This document shows positions 43,415 through 51,789 of a stretch of 64,000 bases of DNA, one piece after another. The stretch comes from Comamonas sp. (GTDB lineage: Bacteria > Pseudomonadota > Gammaproteobacteria > Burkholderiales > Burkholderiaceae_C), in NCBI GenBank assembly GCA_031277805.1, contig JAITLR010000027.1, positions 1-64,000 of the forward strand, read 5' to 3'. Each line of letters begins with the position of its first letter. Position 1 is the first letter of the stretch. Position numbers and translations under genes: made by a program. The notes below the pieces were generated by a model. That model saw only the letters and a program-made list of their open reading frames with translations. It ran no database searches and had not been told where the DNA came from.

Positions 43415-43617
43415 TTGGTGAAGCTTCCTTCTACGGCCTCTATCTGCCCTGGCTCTTGCCCCTCGCGCTGCTAGCGCTGCTGGTGCTGCTGGGCGTGCAG
43501 CGCGTGCTGGCCGCGATGGGCCTGTACCGGCGCATCTGGCACCCGGCCCTTTTCGATATTGCGCTCTACGTGGTGGTGCTGTGGTGCCTCTCGCGCCTGA
43601 GCGCGCTTTTGCAATGA
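43411..43617 (+). CDS. DUF1656 small membrane protein (AaeX-like)
   Basis: A 68-residue protein with two membrane segments, typical of DUF1656/AaeX, which is always found with FUSC and HlyD efflux genes. Its ATG overlaps the FUSC stop (ATGA). It is presumably an accessory inner-membrane subunit. Confidence 0.88.
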   Translation: MIGEASFYGLYLPWLLPLALLALLVLLGVQRVLAAMGLYRRIWHPALFDIALYVVVLWCLSRLSALLQ

Positions 43618-43630
43618 CGAGAACAAGAAC

Positions 43631-44623
43631 ATGAACGACAAGACTCCTGCCAGGAACCTGGAAACCGCCGGCGCCAACGCCAGCACGCCCGCTGCCGCAA
43701 CCGCCGCGCCAGCGCCGCAGCGCCCGCTCTGGATCCGGCGAGCTGCCGCGCGCGCCGTGCCCGTGTGCATCACGCTCGCGGTGACCGCTGCGGCCATCGC
43801 CGCGGCCTTCCAGCTCTGGGACCACTACGAACTTGCGCCCTGGACGCGCGACGGCCGCGTGCGCGCCAACGTCGTGCAGATCGCGCCCGATGTCTCGGGC
43901 CTGGTGACCGATGTGCCGGTGCATGACAACCAGCGCGTGCGGGCCGGCCAGATGTTGTTCGAGGTCGACAGCGCGCGCTATGCGCTCGCATTGCGCCAGG
44001 CCGAGACGTCCATGGCGTCGCAACGCATCGCGCTGGCGCAGGCACGGCGCGAGGATGCACGCAACGCCGGCCTCGGCAACCTGATCTCGCAGGAGGTGCG
44101 CGAGCAGACCCGTACCAAGGTCGAGCAGGCGCAGGCCGCGCTCGCGCAGGCCCAGGTGTCGCTTGACACCGCGAAGCTCAACCTGCAGCGCGCCAGGATC
44201 CTCGCGCCGTCCGACGCCATCGTCACCAACCTCGACCTGCGCAAGGGCAGCTATGCCAGCGCCGGCCATGCCGCGATGGCGCTGGTCGATGCGAACTCCT
44301 TCTACGTGGAAGGCTATTTCGAGGAGACCAAGCTCGCACGCATCCACATCGGCGATCCCGTGAAGGTCACGCCCATGGGCGCCTCCCGGCCGCTGACAGG
44401 GACCGTGGAGAGCGTGGTCGCCGGCATCGCCGATCGCGACCGCGCGACAAGCGCCAATCTCCTGCCGACGGTGAATCCCACGTTCAACTGGGTTCGCCTC
44501 GCCCAACGCGTGCCGGTGCGCGTGAAGCTCGACCCCTTGCCCGCCGACGTGGCACTGGTCGCGGGGCAGACGGTGACCGTGGAGGTCACGCAGCCGAAGA
44601 GCACGGGCGGGCACAAGGGATGA
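43631..44623 (+). CDS. HlyD/AaeA-type membrane fusion protein
   Basis: A 330-residue periplasmic adaptor: N-terminal membrane anchor (PVCITLAVTAAAIAAAFQLW, about 44-63), a lipoyl half-motif VVQIAPDVSGLVTDVPVHDNQRVRAGQMLFEVD, a coiled-coil hairpin (about 120-185), then the second lipoyl half and a beta-barrel. It links the FUSC permease to the outer-membrane channel. Its stop overlaps the next start (ATGA at 44620). Confidence 0.9.
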   Translation: MNDKTPARNLETAGANASTPAAATAAPAPQRPLWIRRAAARAVPVCITLAVTAAAIAAAFQLWDHYELAPWTRDGRVRANVVQIAPDVSGLVTDVPVHDNQRVRAGQMLFEVDSARYALALRQAETSMASQRIALAQARREDARNAGLGNLISQEVREQTRTKVEQAQAALAQAQVSLDTAKLNLQRARILAPSDAIVTNLDLRKGSYASAGHAAMALVDANSFYVEGYFEETKLARIHIGDPVKVTPMGASRPLTGTVESVVAGIADRDRATSANLLPTVNPTFNWVRLAQRVPVRVKLDPLPADVALVAGQTVTVEVTQPKSTGGHKG

Positions 44624-46128
44624 GCACCGTGCCGCAAAAAAGCCGCCGTGCCGTCCGGCACCTGCTCCACCTGTCCGTTGGCGCCATCGCGCTCGCTGCC
44701 TTGGCTGCCTGCAGCACCCGGCCCGTGGGTCCCGACTATGCCGTGCCGGCGGACGCCGTGGCCCTGCGGGTTCATCCCGGCCAGTCGTTCGCGAGCGCGG
44801 TCGATGCCACGCTTGCGAATGAAAAAAACCTGCTCGTCAGCAATGCGCCCCTGCCCGACCACTGGTGGCGCCTCTACCGCGACGAGGAGCTGAATGCGCT
44901 GATCGAAAAGGCCTTGCAGCACAACACCGACCTGCGGCAGGCGCTCGCCAACCTGGAGCGGGTGCAGGCGGTCGAGCAGGAGATCGCGGGCAGCGCGAGG
45001 CCCAGCCTCAGCGTGGGCGGCGGCCCGAGCTACGGCCATGTCTCGGGGCTCTCCGTACTGGCCCCTGGTCATGTTCCGCCCAACGCCTTCGGCTACTCGG
45101 CCAACGCAGGCATCTCCTACCAGATCGACCTGTTCGGCCAGATCCGCCGCGCCATCGAGGCCGCGCAGGCCGGCACGGATGCGGCGCAGGCCGCTGTCGA
45201 CCTCACACGCGTGAACGTCGCGGCCAGTACCGCGCGCGCCTATGCGGCCGCCTGCACCGCGGGGCTGCGGCTTGACGTCATGCGGCACTCGATCGCGCTG
45301 CAGACCCAGTCCGCGGACATCTCCCGGCGCCTGCACGATGCGGGCAAGGTGGGCTCCATCGATGTGCAGCGCGCGCTGGCGCAGGTGGAGCAGCTCAAGG
45401 CCGAGCTGCCGCCCCTGCATGCCTCCAGGCAGAGCGCGCTTTTCCAACTGGCCACGCTCACCGGCGAGCAGCCCCAGGACTTTCCACCCGAAGTGCAGCA
45501 ATGCCACGAGGCGCCACGGATCGCGGGCACGATCCCGGTCGGCGATGGGCAGGCGCTGCTGCGCCGCCGCCCCGACATCCGCCAGGCCGAACGCCAGCTT
45601 GCCCAGGCCACCGCGCAGATCGGCGTGGCGACGGCCGACCTCTATCCCAGGATCTCGCTCGGCCTGTCCGCCGCCTCGGCGGGCCACATGACGGGACTGG
45701 GCAGGGGTGACACCTTCAGCTGGAGCCTCGGCCCGCTGATCTCATGGAGCATCCCGGTGAACGGTGTCGCGCATGCCCGCATCGCGCAGGCCGAGGCCGG
45801 CGCGAAAGGTGCGCTCGCCAGATTCGACGGCACGGTGCTGAACGCCCTGCGCGAGACCGAAACCGCTCTCACCCATTACGCCCGCGAACTCGACCGCAAC
45901 GCCCACCTCCAGGCCGCGCGAGAACAAAGCATCCAGGTGGCCGAGGAGGCACGCAAGCTGTATGCGAATGGCAAGACGGGCTACCTGGAAACGCTCGACG
46001 CCGAGCGCGTGCTGGTCAACGCGGACTCGGCGCTGGCCGCGTCGCAGGCCCATATCGTCGACGAGCAGCTCGCTCTGTTTCTCGCGCTCGGCGGCGGGTG
46101 GGCAGTGGAGGACAGCAGCAGCCACTGA
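44620..46128 (+). CDS. NodT-family outer-membrane efflux lipoprotein
   Basis: A 502-residue TolC-like channel: lipobox LAAC (AALAACSTRPVGPDYAVP) and the duplicated outer-membrane efflux domain with DHWWRLYRDEELNALIEKAL..NTDLRQALANLE and RRRPDIRQAERQLAQATAQIGVATADLYPRISL. It completes a tripartite exporter with the upstream genes, so this operon encodes a full set from regulator to outer membrane. Confidence 0.92.
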   Translation: MSTVPQKSRRAVRHLLHLSVGAIALAALAACSTRPVGPDYAVPADAVALRVHPGQSFASAVDATLANEKNLLVSNAPLPDHWWRLYRDEELNALIEKALQHNTDLRQALANLERVQAVEQEIAGSARPSLSVGGGPSYGHVSGLSVLAPGHVPPNAFGYSANAGISYQIDLFGQIRRAIEAAQAGTDAAQAAVDLTRVNVAASTARAYAAACTAGLRLDVMRHSIALQTQSADISRRLHDAGKVGSIDVQRALAQVEQLKAELPPLHASRQSALFQLATLTGEQPQDFPPEVQQCHEAPRIAGTIPVGDGQALLRRRPDIRQAERQLAQATAQIGVATADLYPRISLGLSAASAGHMTGLGRGDTFSWSLGPLISWSIPVNGVAHARIAQAEAGAKGALARFDGTVLNALRETETALTHYARELDRNAHLQAAREQSIQVAEEARKLYANGKTGYLETLDAERVLVNADSALAASQAHIVDEQLALFLALGGGWAVEDSSSH

Positions 46129-46173
46129 CATGGCTCGCCCCGCTCTTGAGAACGTCAACACGTTCCGAGAAAA

Positions 46174-46210
46174 AAGCCGCAGCCACCCCCTCCAGGAGTG
46201 ACTGCGGCTT
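46174..46210 (-). terminator. Rho-independent terminator of topB
   Basis: On the minus strand AAGCCGCAG...CTGCGGCTT (9-bp stem, 19-base loop) is followed by TTTTTT. It starts 22 bases after the topB stop and lies between two convergent units, so it may act for both. Confidence 0.8.
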
Positions 46211-46231
46211 CGATCCGACCGGTGAGATCGA

Positions 46232-49138
46232 TCAGCTCACGTGCTTGCCCACGATGCCCGCGATCTCGAACATCGTCACCTTGTCCTTGCCGAACACCGG
46301 GCGCAGCTTCGTGTCCGCGATCACGGAACGCTTGTCTGCGGGATCCTGCAGGTTGTGCTCCTTGATGTAGTCCCAGATCTTCTTGACCACCTCGGGACGC
46401 GAGACAGTGCCCTCCCCGATCACGGCAGCAAGCTCGGCGCTGGGCTTGAGCGTGCCTGCGGCCGGTGCCTTCTTGGCGGCTGCCTTCTTCGCAGCGGGAG
46501 CTTTCTTGGCGGCAGCCGTTGTCTTCTTCGCCGCAGGCGCCTTGGCGGAGGCAGCGGCGGAGGTCTTGCGCGGCGGGAACTTCGAGTCGCGCTTCTCGAA
46601 CTCGAAGTTCACCTTGCCTTCGGCACCGTCCCAGACCAGGAAGGCCTTGAATGCGCGGCGCGTGCGCATGCTCACGAACTTGTCGAGCAGGTCGGTCTTG
46701 CCGGTCTCAAGCAGCTTGTGCATCTGCGCGCGCTCGATGGGCTGCTGCAGGATGATCTTGCCGCTCTTGAACTTGCAGCTCGGCGTGGCCTGCTCCAGCG
46801 TCGGCACCGACTTGCTGCAGACGTAGTTCGCGCCATGCTCGTACACGGGCGCACCGCAGACGGGGCATTTGCCCAGGCTTTCCTGTCCCGAGAAATCGAT
46901 CAGTTCGCCCGACTCCTCATCGGCCTTGTCGTCGCCGAAATCGAACTCGAGCTTGTAGTTGTTGTTCTCCTCGTCGCGCACGATGGCCACCTCGGCGGTG
47001 AACGGCCAGCCTGCCTTGGAGCGGAAGCCCTCCAGCGGGCCGATGCGGCGATCGCGCAGCAGCGCTTCGGCTTCCGCGGTCTCGAAGGTGCGCCCGGCGG
47101 GCGACTTGGTGAACGAGAAACCGCAGCCGTTGCCATCGCCCTGCTTGCCGGTACAGGCAAAGCGGCGGTAGTTTTCCTTGACCACGCCGCCGCAGTTGGG
47201 GCACGGCGTCTCCAGGGTGGCGTAGTCGCCCGGAATGGTGTCGCGGTCGTATTCCTTGGCCTTTTTGACCAGCTTCTCCGTCATGGACTGGATCTGCTGC
47301 ATGAAGGCTTCGCGCGAGAGCTGGCCCTTTTCCATCTGGGAGAGCTTGTACTCCCACTCGCCGGTCAGGTCGGCGCGCGAGAGCTCCTCCACGCCAAGGC
47401 CGCGCAGCAGCGTCATGAGCTGGAATGCCTTGGCCGTGGGAATCAGCTCGCGGCCCTCGCGCAGCATGTACTTCTCGGTGATCAGGCCTTCGATGATCGC
47501 CGCGCGCGTGGCAGGCGTGCCCAGGCCCTTTTCCTGCATGGCTTCGCGCAGTTCGTCGTCGTCGATCTGCTTGCCCGCGCTCTCCATCGCACCGAGCAGC
47601 GTGGCTTCCGAATACCGTGCCGGCGGCTTGGTCTTGAGGCCCTTGGCCTCGGCGTGTTCGGTGCGCGGCGTCTCGCCGGGCTTCACCGGAACGAGCGGCT
47701 GGCCCTTCTCGCCTTCCTTCGCGCCATCGACCTCGTTGGCCGCTTCCTTGCCGTAGATCGCAAGCCATCCGGGCTTGACCAGCACCTTGCCTTCGGTCTT
47801 GAAGCTGTGGCCCACCACCTGGCTGATGCGCGTGGTCACCTGGTATTCGGCGCTCGGGAAGAACACCGCCATGAAGCGGCGCACGACCAGGTCGTACAGC
47901 TTCTGCTCGGCGTCCGACAGGCCGGAGGGTGCCTGCGTGGTCGGGATGATGGCGAAGTGATCCGATACCTTGCTGTTGTCGAAGATGCGCTTGCTGGGGC
48001 GCACGTAGTTGTCGTCCAGCGCCTGCTGCGCAAACGGCGCGAGATGGCGCATGCCGCTCGTGGCCAGCATGCCGAAGGTCTGCTTGGCGACCGGCAGGTA
48101 GTCCTCCGGCAGCGCGCGCGAATCGGTACGCGGATAGGTCAGCGCCTTGTGACGCTCGTACAGGCTCTGCGCGAGCGCGAGCGTGGTCTTGGCGGAGAAG
48201 CCGAACTTGCCGTTGGCCTCGCGCTGCAGGCTGGTCAGGTCGAACAGCAGCGGCGACGCCTGCGTGGTGGGCTTGGATTCCTCCGTCACCGTCGCGGGCT
48301 TGCCGCGCACGGCCTCGGCGATCGCCACGGCATCACGGTGGTTCCAGAGACGGTCGGCCTTGGCTTCCGGATCGTCCGACTTCTTCCACTTGGGGTCGAA
48401 CCACTTGCCCAGGTAGTCGCCCGCCTCGGCGTTGAAGCCGGCATGCACTTCCCAGTAGTCGCGGCTCACGAACTTGCGGATCTTCTCCTCGCGCTCCACC
48501 ACGAGCGACAGCGTCGGCGTCTGCACGCGCCCCACAGTGGTGAGGAAGAAGCCGCCATCGCGCGAGTTGAACGCGGTCATCGCGCGCGTGCCGTTGATGC
48601 CCACCAGCCAGTCCGCTTCCGAGCGGCTACGTGCGGCGTTGGCCAGGCCCTGCATCTGTGTGTCAGTGCGCAGCTGGTTGAAGCCGTCGCGAATGGCCTG
48701 CGGCGTCATGCTCTGCAGCCACAGGCGCTTGACGGGCTTGCCGAGGCCGCCCTTGGCGCCCCCCGCGTACTGCTCGATCAGGCGGAAGATCAGTTCCCCT
48801 TCGCGGCCCGCGTCACAGGCGTTGATGAGTTCTGTCACGTCCTTGCGCTTGGCCTGCTTGACCACCGCATTCAGGCGGGTCTTGGTCTTGTCCACGGGCT
48901 TGAGGTCAAAGCGAGGGGGAATCACAGGCAGATTGGCAAAACTCCATTTGCCGCGCTTGACGTCGAATTCCTCGGGGGCCTGAATCTCCACCAGGTGGCC
49001 GACCGCACTGGTCACCACATAGCTGTCGGATTCGAAATAGTCATCGTGTTTCTCGAACTTGCCTGCCACCGGGGTCAGTGCACGAACGATGTCCTGCGCG
49101 ACAGAAGGCTTTTCTGCAATCACCAGGGTTTTAGTCAT
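46232..49138 (-). CDS. topB: DNA topoisomerase III with C-terminal H1-like tail and SWIB domain
   Basis: A 968-residue type IA topoisomerase that relaxes or decatenates DNA. The Toprim domain shows AEKPSVA (Glu9) and NACDAGREGELI (about 106-117); the catalytic tyrosine is Tyr335 (LTYPRTDS). Two zinc-ribbon-like CxxC clusters follow (CPNCGG and CPVCGA regions). The C-terminus is unusual: residues about 858-894 are almost only Lys, Ala, Pro and Thr (AAKK repeats, histone-H1-like), then a SWIB/MDM2-like domain fills 895-968 (PSAELAAVIG; WDYIKEHNLQD; KDKVTMFEI). It is about 300 residues longer than E. coli TopB. Divergent from the SET gene with 117 bases between starts. Confidence 0.92.
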   Translation of the reverse strand: MTKTLVIAEKPSVAQDIVRALTPVAGKFEKHDDYFESDSYVVTSAVGHLVEIQAPEEFDVKRGKWSFANLPVIPPRFDLKPVDKTKTRLNAVVKQAKRKDVTELINACDAGREGELIFRLIEQYAGGAKGGLGKPVKRLWLQSMTPQAIRDGFNQLRTDTQMQGLANAARSRSEADWLVGINGTRAMTAFNSRDGGFFLTTVGRVQTPTLSLVVEREEKIRKFVSRDYWEVHAGFNAEAGDYLGKWFDPKWKKSDDPEAKADRLWNHRDAVAIAEAVRGKPATVTEESKPTTQASPLLFDLTSLQREANGKFGFSAKTTLALAQSLYERHKALTYPRTDSRALPEDYLPVAKQTFGMLATSGMRHLAPFAQQALDDNYVRPSKRIFDNSKVSDHFAIIPTTQAPSGLSDAEQKLYDLVVRRFMAVFFPSAEYQVTTRISQVVGHSFKTEGKVLVKPGWLAIYGKEAANEVDGAKEGEKGQPLVPVKPGETPRTEHAEAKGLKTKPPARYSEATLLGAMESAGKQIDDDELREAMQEKGLGTPATRAAIIEGLITEKYMLREGRELIPTAKAFQLMTLLRGLGVEELSRADLTGEWEYKLSQMEKGQLSREAFMQQIQSMTEKLVKKAKEYDRDTIPGDYATLETPCPNCGGVVKENYRRFACTGKQGDGNGCGFSFTKSPAGRTFETAEAEALLRDRRIGPLEGFRSKAGWPFTAEVAIVRDEENNNYKLEFDFGDDKADEESGELIDFSGQESLGKCPVCGAPVYEHGANYVCSKSVPTLEQATPSCKFKSGKIILQQPIERAQMHKLLETGKTDLLDKFVSMRTRRAFKAFLVWDGAEGKVNFEFEKRDSKFPPRKTSAAASAKAPAAKKTTAAAKKAPAAKKAAAKKAPAAGTLKPSAELAAVIGEGTVSRPEVVKKIWDYIKEHNLQDPADKRSVIADTKLRPVFGKDKVTMFEIAGIVGKHVS

Positions 49139-49255
49139 TGTGTGTTCTCGTCGTCATTAACCACCCGAGCCCCAACGTGGGCTCAGGCTCATACAATTCG
49201 CTTCTCACGCGCGCGCATGCGCACATGTGTGCATATTCAAAGTATCAGAGAAAAC
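49139..49255. promoter_or_regulatory. Bidirectional topB/SET promoter region
   Basis: This 117-base gap must hold both promoters. It contains clustered palindromes (GCGCATGCGC, CACATGTG) near 49211-49232. It also coincides with the drop in GC content. Confidence 0.5.
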
Positions 49256-49762
49256 ATGCCCCGCACATCCTTGGCCTCTTCAACAGGCCGTCGAATCCAG
49301 ACAAGGCGCTCCGGCGTGCATGGCAAAGGTGTTTTCGCCGCGCAGGATATTGCGGAAGGCGAAACCATTATTGAGTATGTGGGTGAAGTCATTGACTGGC
49401 AGGAGGCGCAGGATCGCCATCCGCATGACCCTAGCCAGCCCAATCACACCTTCTACTTTCAGGTCGACGATGAGCGCGTGATCGATGCCACACACAAGGG
49501 CAACTCCTCGCGCTGGATCAATCACAGCTGCGCGCCCAACTGCTATACCGACGAGATAGCCGGACGCATCTACATCATCGCGCTGCGCAACATTGCAGTA
49601 GGGGAAGAGCTGAACTACGACTACGGCCTGATGGTGGAGGAGCGCTATACGCCCAAGCTCAAGGCCGAATATGTCTGCTACTGCGGCGCGGCGAACTGCA
49701 GGGGGACCATGCTGGCACCGAAACGGGGCTGGAAACCTCCGATGCCGACCGGCACCCCCTGA
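49256..49762 (+). CDS. SET-domain protein-lysine N-methyltransferase
   Basis: A 168-residue stand-alone SET protein. All core motifs are visible: HGKGVFA (22-28), RWINHSCAPNC (86-96, SAM binding and pseudoknot), EELNYDY (118-123, catalytic Tyr) and a post-SET-like CYCGAANCRG (141-150). SET enzymes methylate lysine side chains of proteins; bacterial substrates are mostly unknown. Its neighbour TopB carries a lysine-rich histone-like tail. ATG 49256 is the first in-frame start downstream of the promoter region; no strong ribosome binding site is seen. The stop lies inside a repeat R3 copy. Confidence 0.88.
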   Translation: MPRTSLASSTGRRIQTRRSGVHGKGVFAAQDIAEGETIIEYVGEVIDWQEAQDRHPHDPSQPNHTFYFQVDDERVIDATHKGNSSRWINHSCAPNCYTDEIAGRIYIIALRNIAVGEELNYDYGLMVEERYTPKLKAEYVCYCGAANCRGTMLAPKRGWKPPMPTGTP

Positions 49763-49845
49763 GCGGCTTTGCCGCTTCCCCCTCTCTCGCTTCGCGGGAG
49801 GGGGACGACGCCATCGCCGCGAGGCGGCTCTTTCTCGGCGTCTCT
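49754..49845 (+). repeat. 3'-end repeat family R3, copy 1
   Basis: CCCCCTGAGCGGC..GCCGC then CCCCCTCTCTC..GGGAGGGGG, ACGACGCC and CTCGGCGTCT. The SET stop codon (TGA) is part of the repeat. It forms several nested hairpins and resembles 56964-57066. Confidence 0.7.
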
Positions 49846-49904
49846 GATTTGGAACATGCTTGTTCAAGGCGTGCTCGCTGCATAGAAATTTTGGATAAAG
49901 AAAA

Positions 49905-50735
49905 ATGACCCAGCCGATTCACTGGAATGCCGAAGCCCTGTGGGAAGCCATTGCGCTGCAGCTGCCGGGCTTTACGGTCGAGGTGCTGCCTACCATCGAC
50001 TCCAGCAACACCGAACTCATGCGCCGCGCGCGTGACGGACTGAATGAGCCGGTGCTGCTGATTGCCGAGCAGCAGACTCAGGGCCGTGGCCGGCTGGGCC
50101 GCAACTGGGTCAGCGGTGTCGGTGATTCGCTGATGTTCTCGTTGGGCCTGCCGCTGGCGCCGCGCGACTGGTCGGGGCTGTCGCTGGCCGTGGGCGTGAG
50201 CGTGGCCGAGAGCCTGCAGCCCCATCTGCCCGCTGCAGGCACTGCGCCCAAGATCGGCATCAAATGGCCCAATGACCTTTGGCTGGAGGGCGACCGCAAG
50301 CTGGCCGGCATTCTGATCGAGACCGCCAGCTTTGTTGGCACACACCAGCACGATATGAGCGCACCCCGCTATGTGGTGATCGGCATAGGCATCAATGTCC
50401 GCCCGCGGCCCGCTGACGGCATGCGCACAGCACCTGCCTGCCTGCAGGAGCTGGATGCGGCGCTGGACGCCCCCACGGCGCTGGCCTGCATCCTGCCCAA
50501 TCTGGTGGCCGAGGTACAGGGCTTTGCCCGGCACGGCTTTGCGCCGCTGATGCAGCGCTTTGCCCAGCGCGACCTGCTGGCGGGCCGCGAGGTGAATCTG
50601 AGCGACGGCAGCAGCGGCATGGCCGAAGGTGTGGCCGCTGATGGCGGGTTCCTGGTGCGTACCGCAGCGGGCCTGCAAGCCGTGACCAGCTCGGAAATCA
50701 GTGTGCGCCCGGCCAGCAGCCCACTGCAGGCTTGA
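49905..50735 (+). CDS. birA: Biotin-[acetyl-CoA-carboxylase] ligase
   Basis: A 276-residue biotin protein ligase that attaches biotin to carboxylase carrier proteins via biotinyl-AMP. It has the biotin/ATP loop QTQGRGRLGRNWVS (about 57-70), KIGIKWPNDLWL and KLAGILIET, and a C-terminal SH3-like domain (GREVNLSDG.. AEGVAADGGFLV). It lacks the N-terminal DNA-binding HTH of E. coli BirA, so it is a group I, non-regulatory ligase. ATG 49905 follows GGATAAAGAAAA. Confidence 0.92.
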   Translation: MTQPIHWNAEALWEAIALQLPGFTVEVLPTIDSSNTELMRRARDGLNEPVLLIAEQQTQGRGRLGRNWVSGVGDSLMFSLGLPLAPRDWSGLSLAVGVSVAESLQPHLPAAGTAPKIGIKWPNDLWLEGDRKLAGILIETASFVGTHQHDMSAPRYVVIGIGINVRPRPADGMRTAPACLQELDAALDAPTALACILPNLVAEVQGFARHGFAPLMQRFAQRDLLAGREVNLSDGSSGMAEGVAADGGFLVRTAAGLQAVTSSEISVRPASSPLQA

Positions 50736-50751
50736 AATGCAACACCTCCTG

Positions 50752-50850
50752 AGCCGCTTCGCGTCTTCCTCCTCTCTCTACGCGCTGCGCGCTAGGGGAG
50801 GCGGACGCAGCCCTCGCTGCGGGGCGGCCCTTGCTCGGCTGCCCGCGATG
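50752..50850 (+). repeat. 3'-end repeat family R3, degenerate copy 2
   Basis: TCCTGAGCCGCTTCGCGTC..CCTCTCTCTACGCG and GCTGCGGGGCGGCCCTTGCTCGGC match the R3 layout with many changes. It starts 17 bases after the birA stop. Confidence 0.55.
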
Positions 50851-50918
50851 GGAATGCGCCGGGTTCAGAGGCTATGTAGGGGCTGTAATCCGGCGGACAA
50901 CATTGATATGGGAGCGCC

Positions 50919-51683
50919 ATGCTGAGAATCGTCTTTCTGTTGCTGTTGCTGGGCAATGCCGGCTATTACATGTGGAGCCATGGCTATCTGGCCAGCCTGG
51001 GTCTGCAGCCATCGGTGCAGTCCGAGCCCCAGCGTCTGCAAGAGCAGATCAAGCCCGATGCCTTGACGCTGCAAGCGCCCGAGCCCGCGACCGAGCAGGC
51101 CGAGGAGCCCGCGCAGGAAGAGCCCAAGCCCGAGGAAAAAGCAGAGCCCAAAGCCGAGCCAAAGCCTGAACCCAAGCCGGAAAAGGCCGACAAGCCCGAG
51201 CCCGTGGCCGCCAAGGAGGTGAAGGAGCCGGAGAGCTGCTACCAGGCTTCGGGTATCGAGGAAAAGCAGGCCGAGAGCATTCGGCGGGCCCTGGCGACAG
51301 GCAAGCTCAAGAGCGAATGGGATCTGGTTGCCAGCCATCAGGGGGGGCGCTGGATGGTCTATATGGGCAAGTTCCCTGATACCGAGTTTCTGGACCGCAA
51401 ACGCGGTGAACTGCGCCTGATGAATATCGATTTTGACCGCGCGGGTGGCGGCTTCGAGCCTGGTCTGTCGCTGGGTCGCTTCTCCACCGAAGAAGCTGCG
51501 CAGCGCCAGCTGGCCACCTTCACGCGTCAGGGCGTACGTACCGCCCGCGTGGTGCAGGAGCGTCCCGAAATCACTACCTACGCGCTGCGTCTGCCCAAGG
51601 CCACGCCCACCTTCCGCAATGAAGTAGTGATGCTGGCAGGCAAGAACCTGCTGCCCAAAGCCTTGCAGGCATGCCCGAGGTGA
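50919..51683 (+). CDS. SPOR-domain protein with Pro/Glu/Lys-rich spacer
   Basis: A 254-residue single-pass membrane protein: N-terminal anchor (LRIVFLLLLLGNAGYYMW), a charged low-complexity region (about 50-105, repeats of KPE and EPKP), then a SPOR-like domain (about 145-220) with WMVYMGKFPD and GRFSTEEAAQRQLATFTRQGVRTARVV. SPOR domains bind denuded glycan strands at the septum, so a role in division or envelope maintenance is likely. It follows birA. Confidence 0.85.
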   Translation: MLRIVFLLLLLGNAGYYMWSHGYLASLGLQPSVQSEPQRLQEQIKPDALTLQAPEPATEQAEEPAQEEPKPEEKAEPKAEPKPEPKPEKADKPEPVAAKEVKEPESCYQASGIEEKQAESIRRALATGKLKSEWDLVASHQGGRWMVYMGKFPDTEFLDRKRGELRLMNIDFDRAGGGFEPGLSLGRFSTEEAAQRQLATFTRQGVRTARVVQERPEITTYALRLPKATPTFRNEVVMLAGKNLLPKALQACPR

Positions 51684-51720
51684 TATCTGGCAGCTCTTGA
51701 TTGATGAGCTGCTGACGCAC

Positions 51721-51747
51721 AAAAGGCCTGCATTTGCAGGCCTTTTT
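51721..51747 (+). terminator. Rho-independent terminator of the SPOR gene
   Basis: AAAAGGCCTGCA-TT-TGCAGGCCTTTTT: a perfect stem with T tract. The A run on the other side lets it serve the converging Bug gene too. Confidence 0.93.
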
Positions 51748-51789
51748 GCTTTGAAAGCCAGATGCGACAGGCGCATCCAGCTTCTGTTT

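Noticed and set aside
46241-49255. Very long open frame (about 1000 codons) on the plus strand running into the SET gene
   Set aside because: It is the antisense of topB. GC-rich third positions keep the opposite strand open. The product is His/Leu/Arg-rich without domains; only the last 168 codons (SET) are real.
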